51,468 bases of DNA from Chloroflexi bacterium OHK40. Lineage in GTDB: Bacteria; Chloroflexota; Chloroflexia; Chloroflexales; Chloroflexaceae. A program made the position numbers and the translations under genes. The notes beneath the pieces are model-generated. The model searched no databases. It was not told the DNA's origin and saw only the letters and a program-made list of their open reading frames with translations. Positions 8,721 through 17,340 of this stretch are shown here, in pieces. Numbering within the stretch: the stretch's first letter is position 1; the number at the start of each line of letters is the position of its first letter. The DNA lies in NCBI GenBank assembly GCA_004367505.1, contig SFCB01000098.1, positions 1 to 51,468 of the forward strand, read 5' to 3'.

Positions 8721-8739
8721 TTGAACAGATATCGAAATA
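8721..8739 (-). promoter_or_regulatory. Putative CadC/ArsR operator ahead of the P-type ATPase
   Basis: TTGAACAGATATCGAAATA. It matches the site at 9178-9196 at 17 of 19 positions, and the TTGAACA half resembles SmtB/CadC operators. It lies 22 bases before the ATPase start, between sensor and ATPase genes. Confidence 0.65.
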
Positions 8740-8757
8740 AAAGGCGTGACGAACGAC

Positions 8758-9162
8758 CTATGCCTGGCTGGCCTGGACGTGGGCAATACCGTCCTCGACC
8801 AGGCGACGGATGTGGGCATCACGCAGTGAGTAGAAGGCCAGGCGCCCCTCTTTGCGATAGCCAACAACTCCCTGGTCGCGCAGTCGCTTCAGCTGGTGGC
8901 TGGCCGCGCTGATCGACAGCCCAGCAACCGCGGCGACGTCGCACACACATAGCTCCCCATGGGCGAGGGCATAGACAATGCCAGCGCGCACCGGGTCAGC
9001 AAGAATCTGAAAGATTGCCGCAACCTCTTGGAGAACTCCGGGAGGGGGAACAACAGCCCGTGCGGCCTGCACGGCCTCAAAATTGATAATAGTGACCTCA
9101 CATAGCGCGGGGTCGGTCGCATTGGCCGGCGCGGGGCTGGTAGAGGATGAAGTCTGTGCCAT
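8758..9162 (-). CDS. CadC-like ArsR/SmtB metal-sensing repressor
   Basis: 134 residues. Winged helix: SISAASHQLKRLRDQGVVG as recognition helix, then the wing RKEGRLAFYSL. Candidate metal ligands are an N-terminal cysteine in DPALCEVTIIN and the pair in GELCVCDVA, the combination used by the Cd/Pb/Zn site (alpha3N) of CadC. Family knowledge: these repress exporter genes and release DNA on metal binding. It is transcribed ahead of the ATPase (58 bases between), and carries an operator-like site directly upstream of its start, so autoregulation is likely. A Ser/Pro/Ala-rich N-terminus of about 20 residues is unusual. Metal identity is inferred from ligand pattern. Confidence 0.92.
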   Translation of the reverse strand: MAQTSSSTSPAPANATDPALCEVTIINFEAVQAARAVVPPPGVLQEVAAIFQILADPVRAGIVYALAHGELCVCDVAAVAGLSISAASHQLKRLRDQGVVGYRKEGRLAFYSLRDAHIRRLVEDGIAHVQASQA

Positions 9163-9177
9163 AGTTTACCTTGATAT

Positions 9178-9196
9178 TTGAACAACTATCGAAATA
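9178..9196 (-). promoter_or_regulatory. Putative CadC/ArsR operator ahead of its own gene
   Basis: TTGAACAACTATCGAAATA, lying in an imperfect dyad (ATATTTGA on one side, TCGAAATAT on the other). It starts 15 bases before the repressor start. The near-identical site at 8721-8739 supports a shared regulator. Confidence 0.68.
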
Positions 9197-9237
9197 TTAG
9201 CACCACAGTGAAGGCCTGTCAAGCATCCTCCTGTCTC

Positions 9238-9410
9238 TTACGGTCTCTTCGCGTCGGCGCCTGACGGCCGGCGCGGTACCTTACCGATCACAAAGCGACT
9301 TCGGGGCAGAGTCGGGATTGAGATCAAGCTGGTGCGCAGATCCTGCCGTGGCACCTCGTAGGCCACCAGGTAGTCAGGGCCTGGAAACCGACCTTTAGCA
9401 CCGAACTTCC
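9238..9410 (-). pseudogene. C-terminal remnant of a CYP152-type peroxygenase
   Basis: Read on the minus strand, the last 44 codons encode YEVPRQDLRTSLISIPTLPR, then SRFVIGKVPRRPSGADAKRP and a stop at 9238. This matches the C-terminus of the intact CYP152 gene (YEVPRQDLRVSLTSIPTLPR and onward). Upstream of that, about 40 further bases still align (KVG..ALTT) but need a one-base shift, after which similarity disappears. The rest of the gene, including the haem-ligand cysteine, is missing. It is a truncated and frameshifted duplicate, not a functional gene. Confidence 0.85.
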
Positions 9411-9499
9411 TGGCCAAACAGCCTCCCGGCCAGCGTCAGTTCGCGGCTGCTATCGTTTCTATTATCTCTGCTGCACGGTCCTGGACAGCAGAAGGCGGG

Positions 9500-10255
9500 C
9501 TACGTCATTTGCTGGCCATCGCCCACTGACGCCTCGGCCTTTCGACTCCAAGCGTCCGCGGCCTGCCAGAAGTCATCGTCTGACGCGACCCCCTCGTCCA
9601 GATGCTTGCTCAAGACAGCACTCAGCGCACGAAACAAGAGCCAGAACGCACCACCATAGCCGAGGAGTTCGATCGCGTTGAGGGCGACGCGGGTGATCGC
9701 ATTGACCTGAGCAACCTGCTGGTTAAAGAGCGTCGTGCCGAAGGGCGCTGTGACGATGGCGAGGTTCAAGATGATGTTCAGCCCACTACTTACCACCATC
9801 ACTGCCAGTACGAGCAGGGTGCCCACCACTAGCGACTGTCGCACTGGCGCCTGCGCCATCAGGGCTGTGAAAGTTGCGTCGCGCTCAGGCGTATCTGGCT
9901 GGACAGCCTGATGCCAGAACAGGCTCATCAAGGGGCGCCGGGAGATCACGCTTCCGGCCAGGACCAGACAGGCGGCCATACCGCTCGCCGTGTCCTTGAG
10001 CGCAAACTGCCAGCCGTCGACGAACCAGAAGGCGAGCAGCCCACGCACGAGTGCCAGGAACCCCGTGTAGCTTGTGATGATGTTAAAGCGCCGTGTCAGG
10101 AACAGCAGATCGATTGCAACCCAACCAACTGGGATCAGCGCCGAGAGGAGATAGGCGGGCACGGCCCCCAGCGGTTCGCTCAGGAAGGCCAGAACGACAA
10201 TCGGCACCCCGGCGCCAATGACGAGGTCGAGAACCAGTTTAACAGTGCGTGACAT
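9500..10255 (-). CDS. VC0807-type polytopic membrane protein
   Basis: About 251 residues from the ATG at 10255; a further upstream in-frame start at 10297 adds a non-hydrophobic leader. It has about six hydrophobic helices: LVLDLVIGAGVPIVVLAFL, the next around YLLSALIPVGWVAIDLLFL, a basic turn TRRFN, and further helices including LVVGTLLVLAVMVVSSGLN. This order resembles the VC0807 family, which is related to the IspA/septation membrane proteins and has no firm function. C-terminus is a charged cytoplasmic tail. No operon partner is obvious: the ROK gene upstream is 252 bases away. Confidence 0.7.
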   Translation of the reverse strand: MSRTVKLVLDLVIGAGVPIVVLAFLSEPLGAVPAYLLSALIPVGWVAIDLLFLTRRFNIITSYTGFLALVRGLLAFWFVDGWQFALKDTASGMAACLVLAGSVISRRPLMSLFWHQAVQPDTPERDATFTALMAQAPVRQSLVVGTLLVLAVMVVSSGLNIILNLAIVTAPFGTTLFNQQVAQVNAITRVALNAIELLGYGGAFWLLFRALSAVLSKHLDEGVASDDDFWQAADAWSRKAEASVGDGQQMT

Positions 10256-10506
10256 CGTAACTTCGCTCGTGTGTAGTTCGTGCGCCGACGCTTGCAAAGC
10301 AGGGGGGGCGAATCGTTTCAGGCATGACGCCTTTGGCGTTGATTATGGCCTCGTAGACGGGAAGGTAGCAGGTGAGACAGGCGTCATAGACGCCGCTGGA
10401 GGGCCGGAGTAAGGTACATGGTGCGGCGTGAACTTCCTCAGAGGTGTTGCTGGTTACCTTCTCGCACGCCATCGCCACGAGAAGCGAGGGCCCGGGCTTC
10501 CATAGC

Positions 10507-11604
10507 TCACAACTCACGGACTAATGACAGGCGAGCACGCTCCAAGGCGCGGATCCCGTACTGGGCTGCACTGTCCAGTTCACTCAAAGGACCGAGCGGA
10601 CTGATCATTACCTGCGTTTGGAGCCCAACATCCTTGAGAGCAAATCTCACTTCCTCGCTGAGTAGTTCCGCCACGTGGGGAACATCCTGAAGGACCAGGA
10701 TTGCCGGCTCGATCACCGCCGTGATGAAGGTGAGGTAGCTAGCGAAGTCGGTGGTATATGTGCTGGCGGCGCGTTGCGCGGTCTCGTCGCCTCGCTTCGC
10801 GAGTGCAATGACCTCAGAAAGAGTGCCGCCAGGAATAGCTGCGAACAGGTGGTTGATCATCCGTATCAGCGACTGGTCGTGCCGAGAGGGTTTGTCCGGG
10901 GTCGTGACGAGAGATATTTTTCCTGCCGCACCCGTAGCGCCATAGTACAGGGTGCCACCCAACATCATGCCGGCTCCGAAGCCGCAGCTATAAATGATGT
11001 ACAGGAGCGAGTCACTGGGTGTGAGGCGAAGGTGACGCCAAGCATTCCAGGCGGCGAGGTTGGCATTATCCTCGACGATAACCGGCCAACCAAGCGCAGC
11101 ACTCAATTCTGCCTCAAGTGGGTAGTCACGGAAGCCGAAAACCCGGCTGGTGATCATACGCGTGCGTGGGTCCACCAGGCCGGGGGCACTGACGACAGAT
11201 AAGTCAGCGGACCCCTGTTCACGTAACCAGTTCAGCAGATCGTCAGCAGTGAGCAGCGCATGTGGCAAGCACTGCACCTGAAGCGGGCCATGCTCAAGGT
11301 ACCTGAGGCGACGGCCAGCGAGGTCGTATCGCCCGCTCCTAATCATCTCGCCGCTGAAGTCAACTGCCGTAACCGTGAAACGGTCGGGAATAAGCCGGAC
11401 ACGGGCGGGTGGGCGGCCACGAGTGCTCTGCGTAGCGTTCTCTAAACGCACTAGGCCAGTATAAATGAGGGCGTCAACTGCATTGATCACAGTTGATACC
11501 CTAAGGCCAGTACGTGCCGCAAGTTCAGGACGGGTAGCGTCCCCAGATTTTAGCGCATAGTAGACTCGTTCGTGAGTGATTCTCGGTTCGAGTGAGTTGG
11601 TCAC
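10507..11604 (-). CDS. ROK-family transcriptional regulator
   Basis: 365 residues. The N-terminal 60 residues form a winged helix (ATRPELAARTGLRVSTVINAV as its core, then RLENATQSTRGRPPARV). The rest is a ROK fold: VTAVDFSG as the phosphate-1 strand, VSAPGLVD, EDNANLAAWNAW and the GFGAGMMLGGTLYYGATG block. The zinc-binding cysteine motif found in many ROK kinases is not visible, so it is a regulator and probably not a kinase. ROK repressors normally sense sugars. It stands alone, with a long AT-rich region upstream that may hold its operator. Target genes unknown. Confidence 0.88.
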   Translation of the reverse strand: MTNSLEPRITHERVYYALKSGDATRPELAARTGLRVSTVINAVDALIYTGLVRLENATQSTRGRPPARVRLIPDRFTVTAVDFSGEMIRSGRYDLAGRRLRYLEHGPLQVQCLPHALLTADDLLNWLREQGSADLSVVSAPGLVDPRTRMITSRVFGFRDYPLEAELSAALGWPVIVEDNANLAAWNAWRHLRLTPSDSLLYIIYSCGFGAGMMLGGTLYYGATGAAGKISLVTTPDKPSRHDQSLIRMINHLFAAIPGGTLSEVIALAKRGDETAQRAASTYTTDFASYLTFITAVIEPAILVLQDVPHVAELLSEEVRFALKDVGLQTQVMISPLGPLSELDSAAQYGIRALERARLSLVREL

Positions 11605-12109
11605 AAGTGCCTCAACCTACCCGGTTGTTCACGGTCAAAACTGACTGGCCTTTTGCCAGGACTTGTAAAACGGGCACGAAGTGAAGAGATACTGTAAGGG
11701 AGCTGTAAACCTACTCTCCAATTGCAAGAACCTCCATTCAATTGGATGTCCTCAACGGGTTTTGCATAAGTTTAGCACTGACCATCAATATATGACCGGG
11801 GTTCTACTAAACTAATTTATAAATTTACTTTAATAAAATAGAGATACATGTTTGTGAAACATAGAGGCCGTCCATCAGAGGGTTTTACAATCCAACGAGT
11901 CGTTCATAACGGCGCAGGCAGCGATCGAGTAACGGCTATGGCTTGCGTGTAGCTTGTGTCAAGAACCCTCCTATCTCTTAGAGGTAACTGGATAAAATCG
12001 AGGTTTAGCGCATCCTGATGCCCAAATAGCCACAGTATTTGGTTTACTGTAAGTATCCAGGCTTTAGGGCTTCCTGACGCCTCAAACCACACATTATCCA
12101 ACTACCCTC
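11605..12109. other. AT-rich intergenic region without a convincing gene
   Basis: About 500 bases, markedly richer in A and T than neighbours around 11760-11860. It contains a perfect dyad ATGTTTGTGAAACAT at 11848-11862, which could be an operator for the ROK regulator. A 65-codon minus-strand frame at 11904-12101 resembles nothing I recognise. A short stretch near 11955-11985 resembles the sequence after the CYP152 remnant (GTCAAG, CCTCCT, TCTCTTA), which may be a shared 3' flank. Confidence 0.5.
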
Positions 12110-13381
12110 TTACATCCTCCTGGCTTCGGCTGCTGACGGCCGGTGCCGTACCTTACGGATCACGAAACGGCTTCGGGGAAGGGTCGGTATCGAGGTCAGG
12201 CTGACGCGCAGATCCTGCCGTGGCACCTCGTAGGTCATCCTGGTCGTTAGCGCGCGCAGGCCGACCTTCATGAGCGCGATGGTGAGCCATTCGCCGGGAC
12301 ACCGATGGTGGCGAAGGTGCTCGCCGCCGCCCTGGGAGATGAAGTTGTAGGCGCTTCCATCCCAGGTGCGAAATCGTTCCGGTCGAAACACATCGGGCTG
12401 CTCCCACACCTGCCCATCGTGATTTGTCCCGTACAGATCAAGCAGCACTCTTCGGCCCTTGGGGAAGCGATAGCCGCGCCACTCGAACGTTGAGCGCACA
12501 CGAGCTGCGACAAAGGGGAAGAAGGGATAATAGCGCCGAACCTCCTGGACGAACAGCTCCTGATCGGCATCGGTGTGCAGCTGCTGCCGCCAGTGGGGAT
12601 GTTCGTGGAGCGCCACTGCGGCAAAGACGATATAGCGGGCGACTGCGACGGTGGGCCGCAACACGTTGATGAGCTCTACGGCGGCCACCCGTGTCTCCAA
12701 TGGCGTACCATCAAGATTGCGGTAGGAGGCGATACGGTGAGCAGCGCTCTCCTCCGGCACGTGCAGCGTCCCAGAGCGTATCCGCTCGATGATATCGCTG
12801 GCCCAGCGCTCACTGCGGGCGCGAGCCGCGCGCCCCTGCCAATACCGTGGGCCGATGCGGCCGCCGCTCTCGATCAGCGCGGCAAGATCCCGGGTTCGTT
12901 GCGCGACCTCCGCTTCGGCGAGAGGAACGCCAGCCCACTGGCAGACGGCACGACACAGCAATTCTTGTAGCTCATCGAACAGGATAACTCTGCGCTTGCC
13001 TTCCCACCGCACAATAGCGTGGCTCCACTGTGCAGCGGTGAGATCTGCCAACCGCTGGATCGCGGCTGGCGTCATCAAGGCCAAAAACATCTGCTTGCGC
13101 CAGCGATGCGCCGCATCATCAAGCCCCTGCACGCCCCCCTTGCCAAACAAGGTTTTTTGCAGCCGTGCCGGCGCGCTGCCGCGTCGCAGAAAGCGGTCGT
13201 TGTCGTAGAACACTTTGGCTGCCTCGGCCCCGGCCATGCAGATCACTGGCTGGAACAGCAATCGTGTTTGAATGACATCGGACTGCAGGCGCTGGCAGCG
13301 GTTGATAATAAACCGATACCCCTCGCGAACAAGCGCGAGCGTGCTATCAACACTTCCATCAGCAGGAATCTGACCCATCAT
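12110..13381 (-). CDS. CYP152-family fatty-acid peroxygenase (P450)
   Basis: From the ATG at 13381 it has about 423 residues, close to the CYP152 length. The start MMGQIPADGSVDSTLALVREG matches the usual CYP152 N-terminus better than the upstream starts. Family hallmarks: VICMAGAEAAKVFYDNDRF, the substrate-carboxylate Arg-Pro in INVLRPTVAV where other P450s have the acid-threonine pair, FVQEVRRYYPFFPF with ExxR, and haem ligand HHRCPGEW (Cys near residue 361). Family knowledge: these use H2O2 to hydroxylate or decarboxylate fatty acids and need no reductase. A decayed fragment of a close paralogue lies at 9238-9410. It is followed by dihydrolipoamide dehydrogenase upstream on the same strand with 71 bases between. 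Alpha versus beta hydroxylation cannot be decided. Confidence 0.93.
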   Translation of the reverse strand: MMGQIPADGSVDSTLALVREGYRFIINRCQRLQSDVIQTRLLFQPVICMAGAEAAKVFYDNDRFLRRGSAPARLQKTLFGKGGVQGLDDAAHRWRKQMFLALMTPAAIQRLADLTAAQWSHAIVRWEGKRRVILFDELQELLCRAVCQWAGVPLAEAEVAQRTRDLAALIESGGRIGPRYWQGRAARARSERWASDIIERIRSGTLHVPEESAAHRIASYRNLDGTPLETRVAAVELINVLRPTVAVARYIVFAAVALHEHPHWRQQLHTDADQELFVQEVRRYYPFFPFVAARVRSTFEWRGYRFPKGRRVLLDLYGTNHDGQVWEQPDVFRPERFRTWDGSAYNFISQGGGEHLRHHRCPGEWLTIALMKVGLRALTTRMTYEVPRQDLRVSLTSIPTLPRSRFVIRKVRHRPSAAEARRM

Positions 13382-13452
13382 TGCCCCACTCTCTGTTCCG
13401 GTATTGCCATCACCCGACATCGCCCCTGAGCACATAGCTCTGCCTGCGCCCC

Positions 13453-14868
13453 TTAGAGATGCAGCGGCCCCTCGAACAAGCCGTGACCCGCCTCGGCCAG
13501 CGCCTCGTATAGGGTTGGATGGGCGTGGATGGTGTGGATAAGCGACTCCCCGGTCGCCTCGTGAGTTAGCGCCAGCACGCCCTCGCCGATCAACTCTGTC
13601 GCCCCTGGCCCGATGATATGGACACCCAGAATCTCGTCATGGCGAGCATCAGCGACAACCTTGACAAAGCCCGTTCGCTCCGTCTGGATCATCGCTTTCG
13701 CGTTTGCGGAGAAGGGGAAGCGCCCGACCTTGACATCGTACCCCTGCTCGCGCGCCTCGGCCTCAGTCAGCCCACTGCTGCCAATGCCCGGCGAGCAGTA
13801 GGTGCAGGCCGGGATCTTCGTATAGTCAATCGGCACCACTGCGTGGCCCGCGATGTGCTCGATCGCCAGCACCCCCTGAGCCGAGGCCACGTGCGCGAGC
13901 CAGGGCGTTGGCGCCCGCTCGCCGATCTGGCAATCCCCAATGCTGTAGATGGTCGGAACACTGGTCTGCATGGACGAGTTGACCTGGACGTAGCCCCGCT
14001 GATCCGTCTGGACACCAACATCCTCCAGCCCGAGCCCCTTCGTCAGCGGGGCGCGCCCGACCGCAAGCAGCAGTTTGTCACCGGTAAGCTGTTGTGATGT
14101 GCCGCCCGTATCGGTACACGTGACGACAACGCCCTGCTCCGTCCGCTCAACACCCGTCACCCTGGCCTCAAGCTGAATGTTTATGCCACGACGCTTGAAC
14201 GCCTTCAGCAGCTCGGCGCTAATGTCGGCATCCTCGACGGCGACGAGCCGCGGCAGTGCCTCCAGGATGGTCACCTCAGCTCCAAACGAGCGGTAGGCCG
14301 AGGCGAACTCCACGCCGATGACCCCGCCGCCGATGATGATAAGGTGCTTGGGCACCTCCTTGAGTGACAGGATGCCTGTATTCGAGAGAATCACCGTCTC
14401 GTCGATTGGGGCGAACGGCAGTGCGCGAGGCGCCGAACCAGTCGCAACGATGATATGCCGGGCGTTGATGGTCTGCGTGTTGCCTTCCCTTGCGACGCTG
14501 ATGCTAGTGGGGCTAAGGAGCGTGCCGACGCCCTGATGCACATCGGCCTTGTGCTTCTTCAACAGGCCGGCGACCCCGCTGCGCAGTTGGGAAACAACTC
14601 GCTCCTTGTGGCCCATCACTCCGTCCCAGTCGAGCTGCGGGTCGCGGTTAACGACGCCGATGCGCGCGCTCTCGCGTGATTGGTCGAGAACCTCTGCGGA
14701 GTGCAAGATGGCCTTGGTCGGAATACAGCCCACGTTGAGGCAGACCCCGCCCAATGCACCGCGCTCAACCACGGCCGCCCGCATTCCAAGTTGGCCGGCG
14801 CGGATAGCTGCGACGTAGCCGCCAGGGCCTCCGCCGATAATCGCCACATCGTACGTGCTATCTGTCAT
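13453..14868 (-). CDS. lpdA: Dihydrolipoamide dehydrogenase (E3)
   Basis: 471 residues from the ATG at 14868. Motifs: FAD-binding IIGGGPGGYVAAIRAGQLG, redox-active pair GGVCLNVGCIPTK, NAD-binding IIGGGVIGVEFASAYRSFG, second FAD contact YSIGDC, and the C-terminal catalytic HAHPTLYEALAEAGHG with the His-Glu pair. It reoxidises lipoamide of 2-oxoacid dehydrogenases or the glycine cleavage system, giving NADH, in the cytoplasm. No E1/E2 genes are nearby, so it is a stand-alone copy. The HPTLYEAL ending argues against mercuric reductase, which has a C-terminal cysteine pair. A longer reading frame to 14988 exists but lacks family similarity. Confidence 0.95.
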   Translation of the reverse strand: MTDSTYDVAIIGGGPGGYVAAIRAGQLGMRAAVVERGALGGVCLNVGCIPTKAILHSAEVLDQSRESARIGVVNRDPQLDWDGVMGHKERVVSQLRSGVAGLLKKHKADVHQGVGTLLSPTSISVAREGNTQTINARHIIVATGSAPRALPFAPIDETVILSNTGILSLKEVPKHLIIIGGGVIGVEFASAYRSFGAEVTILEALPRLVAVEDADISAELLKAFKRRGINIQLEARVTGVERTEQGVVVTCTDTGGTSQQLTGDKLLLAVGRAPLTKGLGLEDVGVQTDQRGYVQVNSSMQTSVPTIYSIGDCQIGERAPTPWLAHVASAQGVLAIEHIAGHAVVPIDYTKIPACTYCSPGIGSSGLTEAEAREQGYDVKVGRFPFSANAKAMIQTERTGFVKVVADARHDEILGVHIIGPGATELIGEGVLALTHEATGESLIHTIHAHPTLYEALAEAGHGLFEGPLHL

Positions 14869-14936
14869 TGCTCGTGCTCCTGCGCTCGGGGCTAGGCACA
14901 AAGATCTGCTCGCCTGGCAGCTCCGCTTAGTGTGGG

Positions 14937-15884
14937 CTATTTCGTTGGCGGTATCACCGCCAGGCCATCGAACGACTGGGCCTCCCATACGGCCAGGAAG
15001 GTTGCCCAGTCGACTTCGTACTCGTAGGGCCGGTTTTGGTTCGTGCTGGTCGGCCCGAGGACGTCACGGATAACCACGCCGTTGTCGTGGTAGCCAATCA
15101 CGACGACGGCGTGATCGTTCCCGAGCACCGTGCGGTGCGTGCGACCATCGGGCATCGTCCATATGGCTGGGCGCCACGGTTTGAAGTCCACGGTGCTCTT
15201 GATCCATACCAGCGCGCCTGAGTCAAGCGCGGCCTCGATGCCGGCGCGATCATGTACCAGGGTTGTGCCTAAGCCGTAGCGCTCGAAGACGGCGCGAATA
15301 GCGGTCGCGGTCGAGCGCGCGAGGAAGTTCTTGGTGTAGTCACCCGAGTAAGCCGCAGTGATATCGCCACCATGGATGATGAAACCTGCGCCGGTCTCCT
15401 CAATGTATGGCTCAACGCTGCGATCATGTTCCACCGCGCTGATGATCTCCTCGCCTGAGGCATCAATGCCATAGGTGGCAAGAATGACCCACGCCGCGTC
15501 GAACTCGCAGGAGTACTGGTAGAACTGCCCTGGCTTGGTCGCCGCAGGGATATACGCGGTGTAAGGTCGTCCTTGGATGATGACCGGCGCTCGTATTGGC
15601 GGCGTGGTTGGTGACACCGCCGACTCGACTAAGGGCGTTGGGCGTGCAGCTGCAGTGGGAGTGAGCGGAGCGACGGGGGCGATGGTGGGGATGAATGATG
15701 GTCGAGGGAGAATGGGAGCCGCCGTCCCTGCCGGTGCTGATGGCAGTGTCAGCGCGACGGGGGTAATTGGCGGCGGTGGCTCTGGGCGGACGAACGCCCG
15801 TATCCGAAGGCGCACCTCCGGCGTGAACGCCACCGCACTACCAGCCAGCAGAATCAGCAGTGCGAGGAGCACCAGGCGGCGCAT
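14937..15884 (-). CDS. Secreted C39-like papain-fold peptidase family protein
   Basis: About 315 residues from the ATG at 15884. A Sec signal peptide (LVLLALLILLAGSAVA) leads into about 80 residues rich in Pro, Thr and Ala, likely a flexible linker, and then a C39-like domain. The catalytic cysteine is probably in YQYSCEFDAAWVILATYG and the histidine in LGNDHAVVVIGYHDNGV, followed by VVIRDVLG. Such domains occur in secreted proteins of Chloroflexota and Firmicutes; whether they cleave substrates is often unknown. It is 68 bases upstream of lpdA on the same strand with no functional link apparent. Confidence 0.85.
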   Translation of the reverse strand: MRRLVLLALLILLAGSAVAFTPEVRLRIRAFVRPEPPPPITPVALTLPSAPAGTAAPILPRPSFIPTIAPVAPLTPTAAARPTPLVESAVSPTTPPIRAPVIIQGRPYTAYIPAATKPGQFYQYSCEFDAAWVILATYGIDASGEEIISAVEHDRSVEPYIEETGAGFIIHGGDITAAYSGDYTKNFLARSTATAIRAVFERYGLGTTLVHDRAGIEAALDSGALVWIKSTVDFKPWRPAIWTMPDGRTHRTVLGNDHAVVVIGYHDNGVVIRDVLGPTSTNQNRPYEYEVDWATFLAVWEAQSFDGLAVIPPTK

Positions 15885-15944
15885 AGTGGTGCCTCCCTCC
15901 AAGCAATGGCGCGCCTGCCACCAAACGCGATGTATCTAAGCCAG

Positions 15945-16298
15945 CTACGACTGTTGGCGTGGCGGCTGCTCCTCCTGGTAACGAGTGCAAGCATACATGG
16001 ACTCCGCAATGGTTGCCAGGATTGCCCCGGCCTGGCGAAGCACATCTTCCAGACGCTCATCGGCGATGGCGTAGTAGACAAAGCGTGCGGCCTGGCGACT
16101 GGTTACCAGGCCACATTCCTTCAAGCATGCCAGATGCCCCGAGGTGTTCGGCTGCGACAAGCCGGTGAGCATCACGAGCTCGGACACTGTCTTCTCCCCT
16201 GAGCGGAGCGACTCGATGATAGCCAGTCGCGAAGGGTCAGCGAGGCCACGGAACAGCTTTGCTTTCACCGCAAGGGCGTGGGCTGAAACGACGGTCAT
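15945..16298 (-). CDS. CmtR-like ArsR-family metal sensor
   Basis: 117 residues. Winged helix with SQPNTSGHLACLKECGLV as recognition helix and wing RQAARFVYYAIAD. CmtR-type candidate ligands: the two cysteines four apart in HLACLKECG and a third in the C-terminal YACTRY. Family knowledge: CmtR senses Cd or Pb through such a helix-alpha4 pair plus a C-terminal cysteine. It is divergent from the TolB-like gene; an imperfect palindrome at 16342-16360 lies between them. Paralogues are at 18062 and 32750. It stands alone without a transporter directly downstream, so it may act on the divergent operon. Confidence 0.9.
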   Translation of the reverse strand: MTVVSAHALAVKAKLFRGLADPSRLAIIESLRSGEKTVSELVMLTGLSQPNTSGHLACLKECGLVTSRQAARFVYYAIADERLEDVLRQAGAILATIAESMYACTRYQEEQPPRQQS

Positions 16299-16341
16299 GG
16301 TTTTGGCGTCCTTCGCAGGTGCTTGAAATATAACCAGATAG

Positions 16342-16360
16342 TGATATTATGATATAATCA
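16342..16360 (+). promoter_or_regulatory. Putative ArsR-type operator between divergent genes
   Basis: TGATATTATGATATAATCA, an imperfect palindrome (14 of 18 paired positions). It contains TATAAT at 16353-16358, which could be a -10 box toward the TolB-like gene, so a bound repressor would block it. AT-rich against a GC-rich background. Confidence 0.5.
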
Positions 16361-16404
16361 TTCCACGATGTCAAGTGAGTTCAGTGGCGGTGGAGATGAG
16401 TGAC

Positions 16405-17313
16405 ATGGGCCAACGATTGCGTATCACCCCCCGTCTGCCCATTCTCCTGTGGGCAGCGCTGGTGGCGCTGCTGATAGCGAGCACCTCCGGGTGCGTCACC
16501 AGGTCAGCAGGTAGCGCCGGCGTAATCGCGTTTGTGGCGAACCGTGAGGGCACCAACGAGATTTACGTGATACAAGCAGACGGTTCACGACCAACACGCC
16601 TGAGCACAACCGAAGCTGCGAATGACCGCCCTGCGTGGTCGCCTGACGGAACGCAGATCGCGTTCCAGTCTGACCGTGATGGGAACTGGGATATCTATGT
16701 GATGCAGGCGGACGGCTCTGCACCGACCAATCTCACCGCAACGCCTGACGATGAGCGCTTTCCCGCTTGGTCACCTGACGGGAGCACGATCGCCTTTGTC
16801 ACCGGCCCTCCGGGTAGCGGGGACGTGTATCTGATGCAAGCGGACGGGACGAATGTGCGGAGGTTTACCCAGACACCCACAGACGACGGTTTCCCAGTTT
16901 GGTCGCCGGATGGCCAGCGTATCGCATTTGTATCGGGCGGAGATGTCTACCTCGCACAGGCCGACGGTACAGAGTTTACACAGCGGACGCGCACGCCGGC
17001 CGCTGAAAGCTTCCTCGCCTGGTCGCCGGATGGGCAACACATTGCATTCACCAGTACTGAGGGGAGTAGTATCAGACTCGGGCTGCTCAATGTAGCGTCG
17101 GGGGATGTCATCTGGCTAACCGATGCGACGGGAGATGCACTTGCCCCAACCTGGTCGCCGAACGGCAAACAGATCGCCTTCACCTCCACCCGTGATGGCG
17201 ATGGAGACATCTTCGTGATCAACGCTGATGGCTCGGAGCTGACGCAGCTTACCAGTGACCCCGCCTATGAATATAGCCCAGCCTGGCAACCTGCTGCTGG
17301 TCGCGCGCCATGA
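16405..17313 (+). CDS. TolB-like beta-propeller lipoprotein
   Basis: About 302 residues from the ATG at 16405, chosen because GGTGGAG lies about 9 bases before it; GTG at 16375 and ATG at 16396 are in frame. A lipoprotein signal peptide ends in ASTSGC, the lipobox cysteine. The rest is six to seven PD40/TolB blades, each with the pattern PAWSPDGTQIAFQSDRDGN followed by IYVMQADGS. Such propellers bind proteins or ligands outside the membrane. It begins a plus-strand group (TolB-like, methyltransferase, CmtR, lspA, ATPase) and is divergent from a CmtR-like gene, so a metal-related envelope role is possible but unproven. Confidence 0.88.
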   Translation: MGQRLRITPRLPILLWAALVALLIASTSGCVTRSAGSAGVIAFVANREGTNEIYVIQADGSRPTRLSTTEAANDRPAWSPDGTQIAFQSDRDGNWDIYVMQADGSAPTNLTATPDDERFPAWSPDGSTIAFVTGPPGSGDVYLMQADGTNVRRFTQTPTDDGFPVWSPDGQRIAFVSGGDVYLAQADGTEFTQRTRTPAAESFLAWSPDGQHIAFTSTEGSSIRLGLLNVASGDVIWLTDATGDALAPTWSPNGKQIAFTSTRDGDGDIFVINADGSELTQLTSDPAYEYSPAWQPAAGRAP

Positions 17314-17340
17314 GCGTATTGGGGGAGCTAAACGGCATAT

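Noticed and set aside
10239-10517. 92-codon minus-strand frame between the VC0807-type and ROK genes
   Set aside because: No motif, unusual composition, and overlap with the VC0807-type start; treated as noise.
11904-12101. 65-codon minus-strand frame
   Set aside because: Not recognisable and in an AT-rich intergenic region; could be a remnant but I cannot support it.
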